The notes under the pieces are model-generated. The model ran no database searches and was not told the origin of the DNA. It saw nothing but the letters and a program-made list of their open reading frames with translations. From assembly GCF_963678635.1 (NCBI RefSeq), contig NC_087062.1:95907705-95971704 (forward strand): a stretch of DNA of 64,000 bases, written 5' to 3'. The stretch comes from Symsagittifera roscoffensis (lineage: Eukaryota > Xenacoelomorpha > Acoela > Convolutidae). This document shows positions 11,601 through 23,022 of this stretch, in pieces. The first letter of the stretch is position 1. Every line of letters begins with the position of its first letter. Made by a program: the position numbers and the translations under genes.

Positions 11601-14600
11601 CTACTAATGCGGTCAGAACTTGCTTTTTTCAGAAAAAAACTTATGAACTTTGCAAAGTCTTTTGACCGTTTGTTAAAACTTATGATCGTTTTTGAATTTT
11701 CTGAATTTTGAATTTTCTGAGATGAAAAGTTCAATTGGAAGAACCGGTTGCGATTATTGTTCCAGCAGAAGCGTCAACTCCTTATTTCTTTGTAAGAAAA
11801 ATATTATCACCTTGTGAAAGTTGATTATCTCAAAAGTTTTTTTTTTACTCTTCTCAGTTATTTTAGTAGAAAAAACTAAGGTTTCAGGCCAAGGCTAACT
11901 TTGAAATCAAATTTTTGGTCTTGCTTCAGCAAAATCATTTTGTATCAAAGGCGTATATTCAGCTTTAGCTGGGCCACTATTTTTTGGTTAATTTAGTTTT
12001 TTTAACGTTTTATTTTTTTTCAAGTTACTTTTTTATGTTTGTGTTGTATCGCTTTGCCTCTGTGTTTATTATTTTAATGTCTGGCTTGTTTCTACCGAAA
12101 CATGCGAAAAAATTATTCGGTTCGCCTCTGTGTTTAATATTCAAATGTCTGGCATGTTTCTATCGAGACAATTTTTTAGAAGACTTAGTTTTCATTTTTT
12201 TCGACCTCTATGAATTTTACGTTTGTTTTTATTGCAAGTGGTGCAAAACTCCGCTTCTTCTGTTTTGAAAATTGCAAGTATAATTTTAAAATGGGTCGTT
12301 ATGCTGCTCGATATGATTTTCGCCTTAAAGGCCCTTTTTTCACTGAATTGTCTTGAGTAAAAAAAGTTTTGATATAACGTTTTTGCTTGCTTCTACTATA
12401 GCCATAGAAAACTGCAATATCATTCATAACGAACTGACCAAAATTTTCGCATTTTATATAGGTATATCTAACCCTTTGCCTTTCGCTCAAATTTAAATTT
12501 TTACTTCAGTTTTGTAATTGGGAACTATACTTTTCCCGTAAACAATTTTTTGTTTACAAATCTGTTATAAATCGAACTTTCTTTGTTATTGCCCTTGCGA
12601 CAAGCAAGGATATTGCAATAGGATTCTTGACTTTTTTCCCGTAAATATTTTTGTTCACAGGACTCACCTCCTGGACTCACCTCCTGGACTCACTCATAGA
12701 ATTCTTTTATAATAAATTCAAGTTCAATCAACCATCTGGCGTAGAGGAAACTCACCTGCTTTAGACTGCGATGTCTTTTGGTTTGAATTCGTTCAGGACC
12801 TGTTTTTTTTGCAAACTTTCATGCTTTTTTTGTGCTTTTTCGGACTACCGCCGGTCTGTTTTTTGTCCACTTAATTCCCAGAGCCCGAATTTTTTTTAAG
12901 GTCCATCTGTCTTCTAAATTGCTCTAAAACACATTCTTGAATGTTGCTCTAGCACCCATACTTGACAAAAAAGCCCGGGACTTCGATTCCAGTGGGCATC
13001 TGATGTTTTTGCGAAATGAAAATTTTTAGCTATATAAGGTTTTCGTCTGTCTGCTTATTTTTGCCGGCTTAGTTCTTACAGAACGAAACGATTTTTTGAA
13101 AATTGGGCTTCTTTCTATCTTTCTGAAAGCTCCTTGTAAAATTTCTAATGGTGCAGATAATTTTATTCGGGATCTTTTTTGGATTTTTTGCAATTTTCAT
13201 AGCTTTTTATGCAAAAAATAAATTTTGAAGGTGTTTCAATGTTTGATTTTTCTTTTCATTTAATTTTAATTAATGACAGTCTTTCATTATTGTATCGGAA
13301 GTGGTTCATGCTTCTTCCTGCTTGGTATTGAGGCAAAAGAGTTGCCATTGCACCCTGAGGACTAGGTTCGTGTCCCGAGCGTACCTTTAATTGCAGTATG
13401 AATGAAATTGAATTTTTTTTCGGGGAAAAATTGAATAGTCAGACTTTGTTTTTCTGCTGTTTTTTTGACGGATTCATTTTTGAAATATGGATTTTTGAAA
13501 TGAAGTAAACAATTTTAACTATAATTGAGTCGTCCTGTTTTTTCGTCAATTTACCAACTCTGGTTTCGAAAAAGTTTTTTTTTTTTAATTTATCGATTAT
13601 ATTGGTTCCGGTTTAGTTTTTATCACCTTATGTTTTTCTCGCCTTTTTTGTCGTTTGAAGGGCAAAAATGAATATCATGTTTAAAAAGAACTGAGGATGG
13701 CCGTGGTGTAAAAGTTGCAAAGTGTAAAACTGAAACGCTAGTTTTATGACAACAATTTTTTTGGCATTTTTTTTGTTTATGGCTAAGTGGGCGTCTACCC
13801 AAGTTTTATTGGCTTAGTGGCCGCTCGGTAATTGCTACTTCAATCCTTTTTATAGCTGGTAGTTGCGTTTCTCTATATTTTTTCTTAAGTTGAGTTTTTC
13901 TTTCAATTAGTATTTTTAAGTTGTTTTAGACATACTGATTTCCGCCTAACTTTCTATTCGCTAGCTTGCAATTGCTGATGCTATGTTTTGAATTAGATAT
14001 ATGCAAGAGAATCCGACGGCCGGACTGTTGCCAGGGGAGGATTTACCGGAAATAGAATACGACGAGGAGGGCAACCCGATCATAGAGAAGAAGAAACACA
14101 TTGATCCTTTGCCTCCCTTAGACCACAAGCAGATTGAATACAGTCCCTTTGAGAGATACTTCTACAATGAGCACCCGGAGATCGCAGGTTATCATAACTA
14201 GTTATGATTGAGTTAAGTAGTTGATTGAAACGATGCGTTGTCATTGGACCTGCAATTGAGTTTCAAAGAATTTATGAACGATCAAAAGAATGAGTTTCAT
14301 AAGTTCAGGCAAATGTCTCAATCATCTTTGACAATCTCTAGGCAAATGTCGTCTCCTTGTTTCCGACTGTAAAGTTCAGGCTTAGGTTCTAGAAACTGTG
14401 ATCTTGTGAAAACTTCGAGTAATTCATAATCCGTGCTTTTCAGGTCTTTCTAACAGAGAAGGGAAATCACTGCGCTTCAAACTGGGAATAAACGCCTCAG
14501 GCACTTTTGTCCCCAATCCAGTCTGCAGTTTCGCGCACTTTGGATTCGACGAACGTCTTTTGTCGGTGATCCGTAAGAGTGAATACACCCAACCCACGCC

Positions 14601-17600
14601 CATTCAGGCTCAGGCTATTCCGGTGGCTCTGAGCGGCCGAGATCTGATCGGAATTGCGAAAACGGGCAGTGGGAAAACTGCGGCTTACCTGTGGCCAATG
14701 ATTGTTCACATTATGGCTCAGCCTCAATTAAGAAAATTAGACGGACCAATCGGTAAGTTAGGCTATGAACCAGTCAATTAAGATAAAATTAAATTTACGA
14801 CAAACATTTGATTATTTTACCTAAAGTTCTATTTAAATAAAATGTTTGCCAGATATTTTGAATCTTTTATTACATAAATTTTTAAGATTCCATGCTCTTC
14901 ATTTAAATTGGATTTGAGATGCTATTTTGAATTGTCTTAGGCCTAATCTGCGCTCCAACCCGTGAGTTGTCCCTCCAGATATACTCAGAAGCGAAGAAGT
15001 TCGGCAAAGCCTTTGGCCTGCGTGTTGTGTGTGCATATGGAGGTGGCAACAAATACGAGCAGTGCAAAGCATTGAACGAAGGAGCTGAGATTGTTGTGTG
15101 TACTCCTGGACGACTGATAGACTGCATAAAAGCTAGTGCAACCAACCTCAAACGAGTGACGCTTCTGGTATTTGACGAGGCAGACCGTATGTTTGACCTT
15201 GGCTTTGGACCCCAAGTGAGGTCGATAGCTGGTCACGTCAGACCGGACAGACAGGCGTTGATGTTCAGTGCTACCTTTAAGCCCAAAGTGGAGAATTTGG
15301 CCAAAGTGGTTCTGAATAACCCTGTGCGAATAGTGCAAGGCGAAGTGGGAGATGCGAACGAAGGTGGGTACAAATTGGTAGCTTCACTTATTGATAGCTG
15401 ATGCGTAGCTTTGACCTTCGAGTGCAACTTGAGGTTGAAAAAACGTTGACATAGAAACTGTGCCAGCCACATTGATTTTTTAAGGATTTTCAACACCGTA
15501 TGATTGCGGCGATTTTATGTCTTTTTACGCAGAAGGCGAGTTTTGAAGAAAATTCGATGTTTGGGACCTTTGGTATGTTTTGATTGCTCAATAGGCAAAA
15601 CCTGAGCAAACTTTTTATACAGGTGTTCAAAAAATGTACAGAAAAAAGTGTATAAAATATGAACTGTTTATATATCAATCTCTCAGTAGCTAGCACTTTG
15701 TTCTGAGTTATACTCTGGCTTGCTTTCAGACGTGACACAGCACGTGAAGGTATTCAGCAGCAAGGAGGAGAGATTCAAGTGGCTCTCATCCTGCATAGTG
15801 TCTTTCCTCGCCTCTGGACAAGTGCTGGTTTTCTCCACCAGAAAGGCAGACGCGGAGGATTTGGCCGCCCAACTGAAGAGGAGGGACTTCGATTGTGTGT
15901 TGTTGCATGGAGATATGCACCAGGTTAGCCTCAATTTTTCTCCAAAACTCTCTAAAAATGAGCGAATACTGTGATTACGGATTTAATTTTCCAAATGAAA
16001 ATGTGTGTTCTAATCTCTATATCATATAAATGTCCACCATACTTGAGTTTTTCAGTTTCAATTTGACTGGACGAGTTAACTATCCAAATGAAAGGAGCTA
16101 AAACAACTCAAAGCCAAATTATTCTGATAATGTCATGTTTTTTTTTCAGTACGACAGAACAGAGATGATCACCAAATTCAAGCAGGGTCATTGTCGCCTC
16201 ATGGTAGCCACAGATGTGGCAGCCAGAGGTCTGGACATCCCCAGCATCAAGACTGTAGTGAACTTCGACCCAGCGAGAGACATGGACACGCATGTGCATA
16301 GAGTGGGAAGAACGGGCAGGGCGGGCGAGAAGGGCGATGCTTACACTCTGCTGCAGAAGCCTCAGGATGCATTTTTCGCTTCACAACTAGGTGAGTTGCT
16401 GACTTACAGAAAATGTTTGATTTTTATTATGAGCGATTGGTTTGTACGACTCGCGATGGACTTGAATGGCTTGACTGTGCTTGTTGAATGGCTCCTAAAT
16501 GAAACATTATACTTGATTCCAGTGCAATCATTGGAGGCCTCGCATCAGATAGTGCCTCAGGAGCTGATCGACCTGGCGATGTTTTCCTCCAAATTCAGAA
16601 AGGGAGAGGGAGACAAAGGCTTCAACGCTCAGAAGTTGCATCTTGGTCTAGGATATGCAACGTCATCTAGCTCCTCTAAGCCGTCTTCGAGGTTCTCCCA
16701 GGATAATGATCCATCCTCTTCTGGACAGACTGTTGCATCTGCGAGGGCAGCATTGAATCAAAAAGGTTAGGAAATACCGGAAATCAACACAAGTTTAAGG
16801 GCTGGCTAACACTGCTAATTGTTCCAAGAACAAGTCTGCTGTAAACTCGACTTGTGACATTATAGAATGAATTTCTCCGATAAGCGTTTTTGATAAATGA
16901 TGAGCAGTCCGAATACTGATAAATGGTTTAGATATAGTCTTTAGTTGTCGGACTTCACTGTTTTGTTTATCCTGCCATTGCTTGGCATAAAATAATTCTG
17001 TTCCGTTAGTCATACGAAGCTTCATTTGACCTTCATGAAAGGTTTTTAAGCTGCTAAATGTTAAACTTAAACAAGCAGTGTGTATAGGTATACCAATGAT
17101 ATAGCTTGAATGTTCATTTTAGTTTCACCATCTGCCGGAATTCTTGGAAGCGCTGGACCCAGAGGCCCACAGTCGGGTCGAATGTCAATGATGAGATCCC
17201 AGTTTTCGAAACAATTCCAGTCTAGCTTCCGATCAGCTTCTTCCGAAGATGCGGAATCTACGAGCACCATCCAGAACACTCCTCCAACGCCTCCAGAAGA
17301 AACTCGATCCAGATCGCATAAACGTGAAAGTCGCTGGAACAACGAACAGACCGATTACTACAATCAACCTAAAAGTTCTAAGCCGAATTATTATAACCCA
17401 GAACCTCCTGACTGCAGCTCAACTCCCAGAAAAGATAATCAAGAATCATCTATGAGCCGATTCCAACCTGATAACCTCAAATATAACGATTCAAAGGAAA
17501 CCTCTAACTGTAAAGACGATGATTCGAAGTTTAAAGTTCCATCTTTGCCCTTACCATCGACAGTTTCTCAGACTAATAATGGGTCGCAGAATTATTCTGA

Positions 17601-17667
17601 AATGAACTCGTCAACTGTAGACTCAAAACCACCTCCTAAGAAGAAAAGTAGATGGGATGTTTGCTGA
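8656..17667 (+). CDS. DDX42: ATP-dependent RNA helicase DDX42, 9 exons
   Basis: DEAD-box helicase; the human orthologue is associated with the SF3b/U2 snRNP. Exons: 8656-8946, 9142-9431, 13997-14187, 14444-14752, 14941-15363, 15730-15923, 16150-16390, 16523-16765, 17123-17667. All junctions are GT-AG and the phases agree, giving 908 aa (human about 938). Acidic N-terminus with SDEDLPYQPAPDSPTR; Q motif (SEYTQPTPIQ); Walker A AKTGSGKT at 329-336; DEAD at 439-442; SAT at 470-472; VATDVAARGLD at about 585-595; HRVGRTGR at 616-623. The C-terminus ends KKKSRWDVC, close to the family's KKSRWDS. The start is chosen because the ATG follows a splice acceptor (8629-8630) and begins MRRWG, like the basic/Trp start of the family. 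Exons 5-9 are also present in a downstream duplicate. Confidence 0.95.
9540..9850 (+). repeat. tRNA-like repeat family B, copy 3, with minisatellite
   Basis: Starts with CTTGCTAGAGCAAG and CTAGACTTTTTTCCCGTAAAC. At 9659-9730 an AGTRACGCCGTCGC-type unit of about 19 bp repeats four times with decay. A tRNA-like tail (GGGTTCGAGTCTCGGCCGGAC, then a T-run) and TTGTTCATTCTAGTTTA follow. Located in DDX42 intron 2. Confidence 0.55.
10090..10450 (+). repeat. tRNA-like repeat family B, copy 4
   Basis: CTTGCAATTAGCAAGCG and TAGACTTTTTTCGGC start the copy. Near 10241-10300 a tRNA-like segment has TCCTGGGTTCGAATCTGAGC followed by GGGCCTG and a T-run. In DDX42 intron 2. Confidence 0.5.
10860..11830. repeat. 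Degenerate tandem array in DDX42 intron 2
   Basis: The phrase (C/G)GAAAACTA recurs near 10873, 10999, 11171, 11317 and 11536, and a phrase like AAGTT(A/T)T-GCCCTCGGAA recurs out of phase near 10943, 11110 and, degraded, 11465. Spacing is irregular at about 130-220 bp. The unit therefore holds both phrases and has decayed strongly between copies. No coding potential is seen. Confidence 0.5.
12590..12840 (+). repeat. tRNA-like repeat family B, copy 5
   Basis: Begins GCGACAAGCAAGGATATTGCA with GACTTTTTTCCCGTAAA. A short direct repeat, GGACTCACCTCCT, occurs three times (15-bp period) at about 12659-12692. A degraded tRNA-like block (GGCGTAGAGG ... GGTTTGAATTCG ... GGACCTG and a T-run) closes it. 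Further degraded tRNA-like tails are near 12950-13010 and 13330-13395. Confidence 0.5.
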
Positions 17668-18845
17668 CTTTTTTTGTAATTCGTGATATCTAAAAGCCTT
17701 TGATTTGACCTTGGACTTGCAGTTTTATGTATTTCTTGTTTCTAAAGCAGTAATTCACTAAGTTTTGAATTTATGAGTCTTCAAATAACTTATCTATTTT
17801 CATTAATTGTTTTTTTTTTTTTAATTCTTTGACTACTCTTTTACTGTGCATTTGAGTGTCATTTTCGTCAGTCATAAAATTTTTTTTTTTGAAGTTTTTG
17901 ATTCCTAAGATGAAGCTAAAACTTCAAAAACTAACTTCATTTGAGTAAAACTAAGTTTTCAAGGCTTAAATTAAGCATAAATAAGCTAATGTCAGCCTGC
18001 TCACTCGCTCGAAATTAGACGTGAAATCAAAAATTTCAAATCGGTTTTTCTCGACCTCAGGAAAATAATTTTAAAATTTTTTGATGTCGTTCGAATCACG
18101 ACTGAAAGGGCTTTAATATGATATATTTCTCAACCCTGTCCAATGATATTTGTGGTAGCTAATTTTGCGTGGAAAACAAAACTGAAACGCCCGAATACTA
18201 AAGTCTTGCACATTTTTAATGGTCGATTTTCAATGGTCGGATCAATTAGCTACAAAATAAGTTAGCAAAATAAGTAATTCAAGGAATAGAAATTGGCACA
18301 GTTGCACAAATCTTCAGTGGCGCAATTATGAATAGCAGTCAACTGTAAAACTTGAATTTCCGAGGACAGATTCTGAAGGTATCTTTTTTCAATCTTTTTT
18401 CTCTATTGACCGTTTTAAGGATACTTTTTGGTGTTTTACACTTTTTGTGTTCGCGAAATGCCGTTTCGTCTGTGTCTGATTTTTTCAGTTTTTCTAACCA
18501 ACGCGATTGACTTAGACGAAAAGCTCAAAATAGTGCGTTAACATAACGTTAAATTTTAGCGTTGAATTTCTGGTGGAGGTTGGTCATTGAACAGCGATGT
18601 TAGCCTTTCCTCACATTTCGTCTAATTTTGTCTAAAAACTAAAAAAAGACTAGTTTTTCTCGACAGTGATCGAACCTTTCAATTTTTGTGATATCAAACC
18701 AAGTCCAATAGGGCTTTAATATCAGTGATTGGTATCAATTGCGAGACAAGTTTTTCTTTAAATTCAGTACTATTTCATTTTTTCTCATAGTGAGTGAAGT
18801 TTCTACAGTTCATTTGGTACAACCCGAAAGTCTCACAAGTTCAAT
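17668..18845. other. DDX42 3' flank (unit 1), noncoding
   Basis: Contains the DDX42 3' UTR and repeat family C. Recognisable phrases are TTGAGTAAAACTAAGTTTTC near 17943, GGGCTTTAATATGATATAT near 18108 and GCGTGGAAAACAAAACTGAAACGCCCGAATAC near 18168. Versions recur at 29320-29720, 32930-32960, 39700-39830 (inverted) and 45340-45440 (inverted). No AATAAA was seen close to the stop codon. Confidence 0.5.
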
Positions 18846-18846
18846 T

Positions 18847-20339
18847 CTGGTCTATAGGCTTCGGCCTCTATCGACCAGCTCTTTCGTCGACGTCCATTTT
18901 GTCATTCCAAAAACGATGCGTCGTACATTTCGGACGCCCATAGTTTGTCAAGTCTTGCTTTGAATATGTTGACGTTCTCGCTCGATATTATTCTTTCAGG
19001 CAATGAGTTCCAGTCGTTAATGGCTGCGATAGTGAAGAAGTTTTGTCTTGCTGTTGTTTTGGTTTTCATCGTTAAAATTTTGTACGGGTTTCCTCGGGTG
19101 TCTCTTTCATTGATCGTAAACAGTCCGTCCGTTGCTGCGGCATCGTACATTCCATTCAAAATTTTGAAGACTTCTATCATTCTTCCGCGCTTCCTTCTAT
19201 ACTCCAGCGTTGGCAGTTTCAGAGCTTTCAGTCTTTCCGGGTAACTAAATTTTTGTATGTTTGCGACCAGTCTTGTCGCCCGCCATTGGACGTTCTCAAT
19301 CATGATCTTGTCCTTTTTCAGGTATGGGTTCCAACACTGATTTGCGTATTCCAGGTGCGTTCTCACTAGGGCTTTATATAGGGTTGTTAGTACCTCAGCG
19401 TTAAGATAGATGAAGCTTTTCCGTATTATCGCGACCATGCCGTTGGCCATCCTTGTTTTCTTGGCAATGTGCTCACGGAATAGTAGTCTCGAGTCAACTA
19501 TAACCCCTAAGTCTTTCTCGTTTTGAACATTACTAAGGTATGTATTCCCATCCAAGGTGTAATTTCGTTCCGCTAGTTTTACCCTTCCCGTTAACGTGAG
19601 CGTATGGCATTTTGTCATGTTGAACTTCATAAGGCTACCATCAGCCCATTTCGAAATTACATTCAGATCATTTTGCAGTTCTTCATCTTCACCTAAAGCT
19701 GTGACTGATCTGTAGATTTTCGCATCATCTGCGTAGAGGAGCATTTGGGATGTGATTCCATCCCCCATCGAGTTTATGTATATTAAGAACAGAATTGGTC
19801 CCAGTACAGACCCTTGTGGGACTCCTCTGATGACGGGTGCCCATTCCGAAAAACTTTCGTTGACCACCACTCTTTGTTTTCTTTCTGTTAAGAATGAGGT
19901 AATCCATTCGAGTTTTTCCTCTGATCCCGTATCTCGAAATTGTGTTTAGTAGTCTTTTGTGGGGTACACTATCAAAGGCTTTTTGGAAGTCAATGTAGAT
20001 GATATCTACCTCGTTACCTCTGTCCAGTTCTGCTGTTCAGTCGTCAAGTGCTCTCAGTAACTGTAGGGTCGTTGATCGCCCTGGTAAAAACCCGAATTGC
20101 TTGTCTGATATGATATTGTTGTTTTCTAAAAATCAAACAGGTGACGTCTGATCATTTTTTCCATAATTTTACAACAAATGGATGTCACGCTAATAGGTCT
20201 CTAATTGTTAGGATCACTTTTTGCGTCCTTCTTGTGAATTGCTGTTATATTTGCGCATTTCCAATCTTCTGGTATTTCACCTTTCTCCCAAGAACTTTGC
20301 ATTAAACCACTCATCATTTCAGCTATTTCGTATCGGGAT
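18847..20339 (-). mobile_element. CR1-like LINE, 3' part only (unit 1)
   Basis: Minus-strand 3' half of a CR1-like non-LTR retrotransposon, cut at 20339 by the duplication junction rather than by ordinary 5' truncation. It keeps the reverse transcriptase palm and thumb (18902-19870). A 3' stem-loop at 18847-18878 (CTGGTC...GACCAG around a GGCTTCGGCC loop) is typical of the 3' end recognised by LINE reverse transcriptases. Frame breaks lie at about 19870-20220, as in the second copy. Confidence 0.8.
18902..19870 (-). pseudogene. LINE ORF2 reverse transcriptase C-terminal half (unit 1)
   Basis: A 322-aa frame with VIRGVPQGSVLGPILF (RT block), LLYADDAKIYR (catalytic YADD), ENEKDLGVIVD-type block (NEKDLGVIVDSRLLF) and the CR1-type C-terminal TRGNPYKI and DWNSLPERII motifs. 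The preceding catalytic block (DIIYIDFQKAFDSVPH-like, near 19980 on the minus strand) is in another frame, so the ORF is broken. Identical in translation to the copy at 24260-25228. Confidence 0.85.
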
Positions 20340-23022
20340 ACTCAGAAGCGAAGAAGTTCGGCAAAGCCTTTGGCCTGCGTGTTGTGTGCGCTTATGGAGG
20401 TGGCAACAAATACGAGCAGTGCAAAGCATTGAACGAAGGAGCTGAGATTGTTGTGTGTACTCCTGGACGACTGATCGACTGCATCAAAGCTAGTGCAACT
20501 AACCTCAAACGAGTGACGCTGCTGGTATTTGACGAGGCAGACCGTATGTTTGACCTTGGCTTTGGACCCCAAGTGAGGTCGATAGCTGGTCACGTCAGAC
20601 CGGACAGACAGGCGTTGATGTTCAGTGCGACCTTTAAGCCCAAAGTGGAGAATTTGGCCAAAGTGGTTCTGAATAACCCTGTGCGAATAGTGCAAGGCGA
20701 AGTGGGAGATGCGAACGAAGGTGGGTACAAATTGGTAGCTTCACTTATTGATAGCTGATGCGTAGCTTTGACCTTCGAGTGCAACTTGAGGTTGAAAAAA
20801 CGTTGACATAGAAACTGTGCCAGCCACATTGATTTTTAAAGGATTTTCAACACCGTATGATTGCGGCGATTTTATTTCTTTTTATGCAGAAGGCGAGTTT
20901 TGAAGAAAATTCGATGTTTGGGACCTTTGGTATGTTTTGATTGCTCAGTAGGCAAAACCTGAGCAAACTTTTTATACAGGTGTTCAAAAAATGTACAGAA
21001 AAAAGTGTATAAAATATGAACTGTTTATATATCAATCTCTCAGTAGCTAGCACTTTGTTCTGAGTTATACTCTGGCTTGCTTTCAGACGTGACACAGCAC
21101 GTGAAGGTATTCAGCAGCAAGGAGGAGAGATTCAAGTGGCTCTCATCCTGCATAGTGTCTTTCCTCGCCTCTGGACAAGTGCTGGTTTTCTCCACCAGAA
21201 AGGCAGACGCGGAGGATTTGGCCGCCCAACTGAAGAGGAGGGACTTCGATTGTGTGTTGTTGCATGGAGATATGCACCAGGTTAGCCTCAATTTTTCTCC
21301 AAAACTCTCTAAAATGAGCGAATACTGTGATTACGGATTTAATTTTCCAAATGAAAATGTGTGTTCTAATCTCTATATCATATAAATGTCCACCATACTT
21401 GAGTTTTTCAATTTCAATTTGACTGGACGAGTTAACTATCCAAATGAAAGGAGCTAAAACAACTCAAAGCCAAATTATTCTGATAATGTCATGTTTTTTT
21501 TCAGTACGACAGAACAGAGATGATCACCAAATTCAAGCAGGGTCATTGTCGCCTCATGGTAGCCACAGATGTGGCAGCCAGAGGTCTGGACATCCCCAGC
21601 ATCAAGACTGTAGTGAACTTCGACCCAGCGAGAGACATGGACACCCATGTGCATAGAGTGGGAAGAACGGGCAGGGCGGGCGAGAAGGGCGATGCTTACA
21701 CTCTGCTGCAGAAGTCTCAGGATGCATTTTTCGCTTCACAACTAGGTGAGTTGCTGACTTACAGAAAATGTTTGATTTTTATTATGAGCGATTGGTTTGT
21801 ACGACTCGCGATGGACTTGAATGGCTTGACTGTGCTTGTTGAATGGCTCCTAAATGAAACATTATACTTGATTCCAGTGCAATCATTGGAGGCCTCGCAT
21901 CAGATAGTGCCTCAGGAGCTGATCGACCTGGCGATGTTTTCCTCCAAATTCAGAAAGGGAGAGGGAGACAAAGGCTTCAACGCTCAGAAGTTGCATCTTG
22001 GTCTAGGATATGCAACGTCATCTAGCTCCTCTAAGCCGTCTTCGAGGTTCTCCCAGGATAATGATCCATCCTCTTCTGGACAGACTGTTGCATCTGCGAG
22101 GGCAGCATTGAATCAAAAAGGTTAGGAAATACCGGAAATCAACACAAGTTTAAGGGCTGGCTAACACTGCTAATTGTTCCAAGAACAAGTGTGCTGTAAA
22201 CTCGACTTGTGACATTATAGAATGAATTTCTCCGATAAGCGTTTTTGATAAATGATGAGCAGTCCGAATACTGATAAATGGTTTAGATATAGTCTTTAGT
22301 TGTCGGACTTCACTGTTTTGTTTATCCTGCCATTGCTTGGCATAAAATAATTCTGTTCCGTTAGTCATACGAAGCTTCATTTGACCTTCATGAAAGGTTT
22401 TTAAGCTGCTAAATGTTAAACTTAAACAAGCAGTGTGTATAGGTATACCAATGATATAGCTTGAATGTTCATTTTAGTTTCACCATCTGCCGGAATTCTT
22501 GGAAGCGCTGGACCCAGAGGCCCACAGTCGGGTCGAATGTCAATGATGAGATCCCAGTTTTCGAAACAATTCCAGTCTAGCTTCCGATCAGCTTCTTCCG
22601 AAGATGCGGAATCTACGAGCACCATCCAGAACACTCCTCCAACGCCTCCAGAAGAAACTCGATCCAGATCGCATAAACGTGAAAGTCGCTGGAACAACGA
22701 ACAGACCGATTACTACAATCAACCTAAAAGTTCTAAGCCGAATTATTATAACCCAGAACCTCCTGACTGCAGCTCAACTCCCAGAAAAGATAATCAAGAA
22801 TCATCTATGACCCGATTCCAACCTGATAACCTCAAATATAACGATTCAAAGGAAACCTCTAACTGTAAAGACGATGATTCGAAGTTTAAAGTTCCATCTT
22901 TGCCCTTACCATCGACAGTTTCTCAGACTAATAATGGGTCGCAGAATTATTCTGAAATGAACTCGTCAACTGTAGACTCAAAACCACCTCCTAAGAAGAA
23001 AAGTAGATGGGATGTTTGCTGA
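20338..23022 (+). pseudogene. DDX42: Headless DDX42 duplicate (exons 5 partial to 9)
   Basis: Segments 20338-20720, 21087-21280, 21505-21745, 21878-22120 and 22478-23022 correspond to DDX42 exons 5 (partial), 6, 7, 8 and 9. All internal splice sites and the stop are preserved. The Q motif, Walker A and PTREL motifs are missing because exons 1-4 and the start of exon 5 were not copied, and the partial exon 5 has no acceptor of its own (LINE sequence abuts it). Protein-level differences from copy 1 are a Pro-to-Ser after LLQK in exon 7 and a Ser-to-Thr in exon 9. No promoter or start is evident, so it is most likely a partial pseudogene. Exons 6-9 could still be spliced to copy 1 as alternative 3' exons. 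Confidence 0.88.

Larger units (their letters stand above)
14981..20337. repeat. Tandem duplication unit 1 (~5.36 kb)
   Basis: This stretch (DDX42 mid-exon 5 to inside a minus-strand LINE) is repeated head-to-tail at 20338-25697 with a near-constant offset of about 5357 bp. Exons, introns, 3' flank and LINE all match almost base for base; differences are scattered substitutions and homopolymer length changes. At the junction, LINE sequence ending TATCGGGAT passes directly into exon 5 sequence (ATACTCAGAAG), sharing only the dinucleotide AT. Confidence 0.93.

Noticed and set aside
14985-15496. Long open frames antisense to DDX42 exon 5 (and again at 20342-20829)
   Set aside because: They mirror the coding strand of a well-supported exon, show no family motif and end at its borders.
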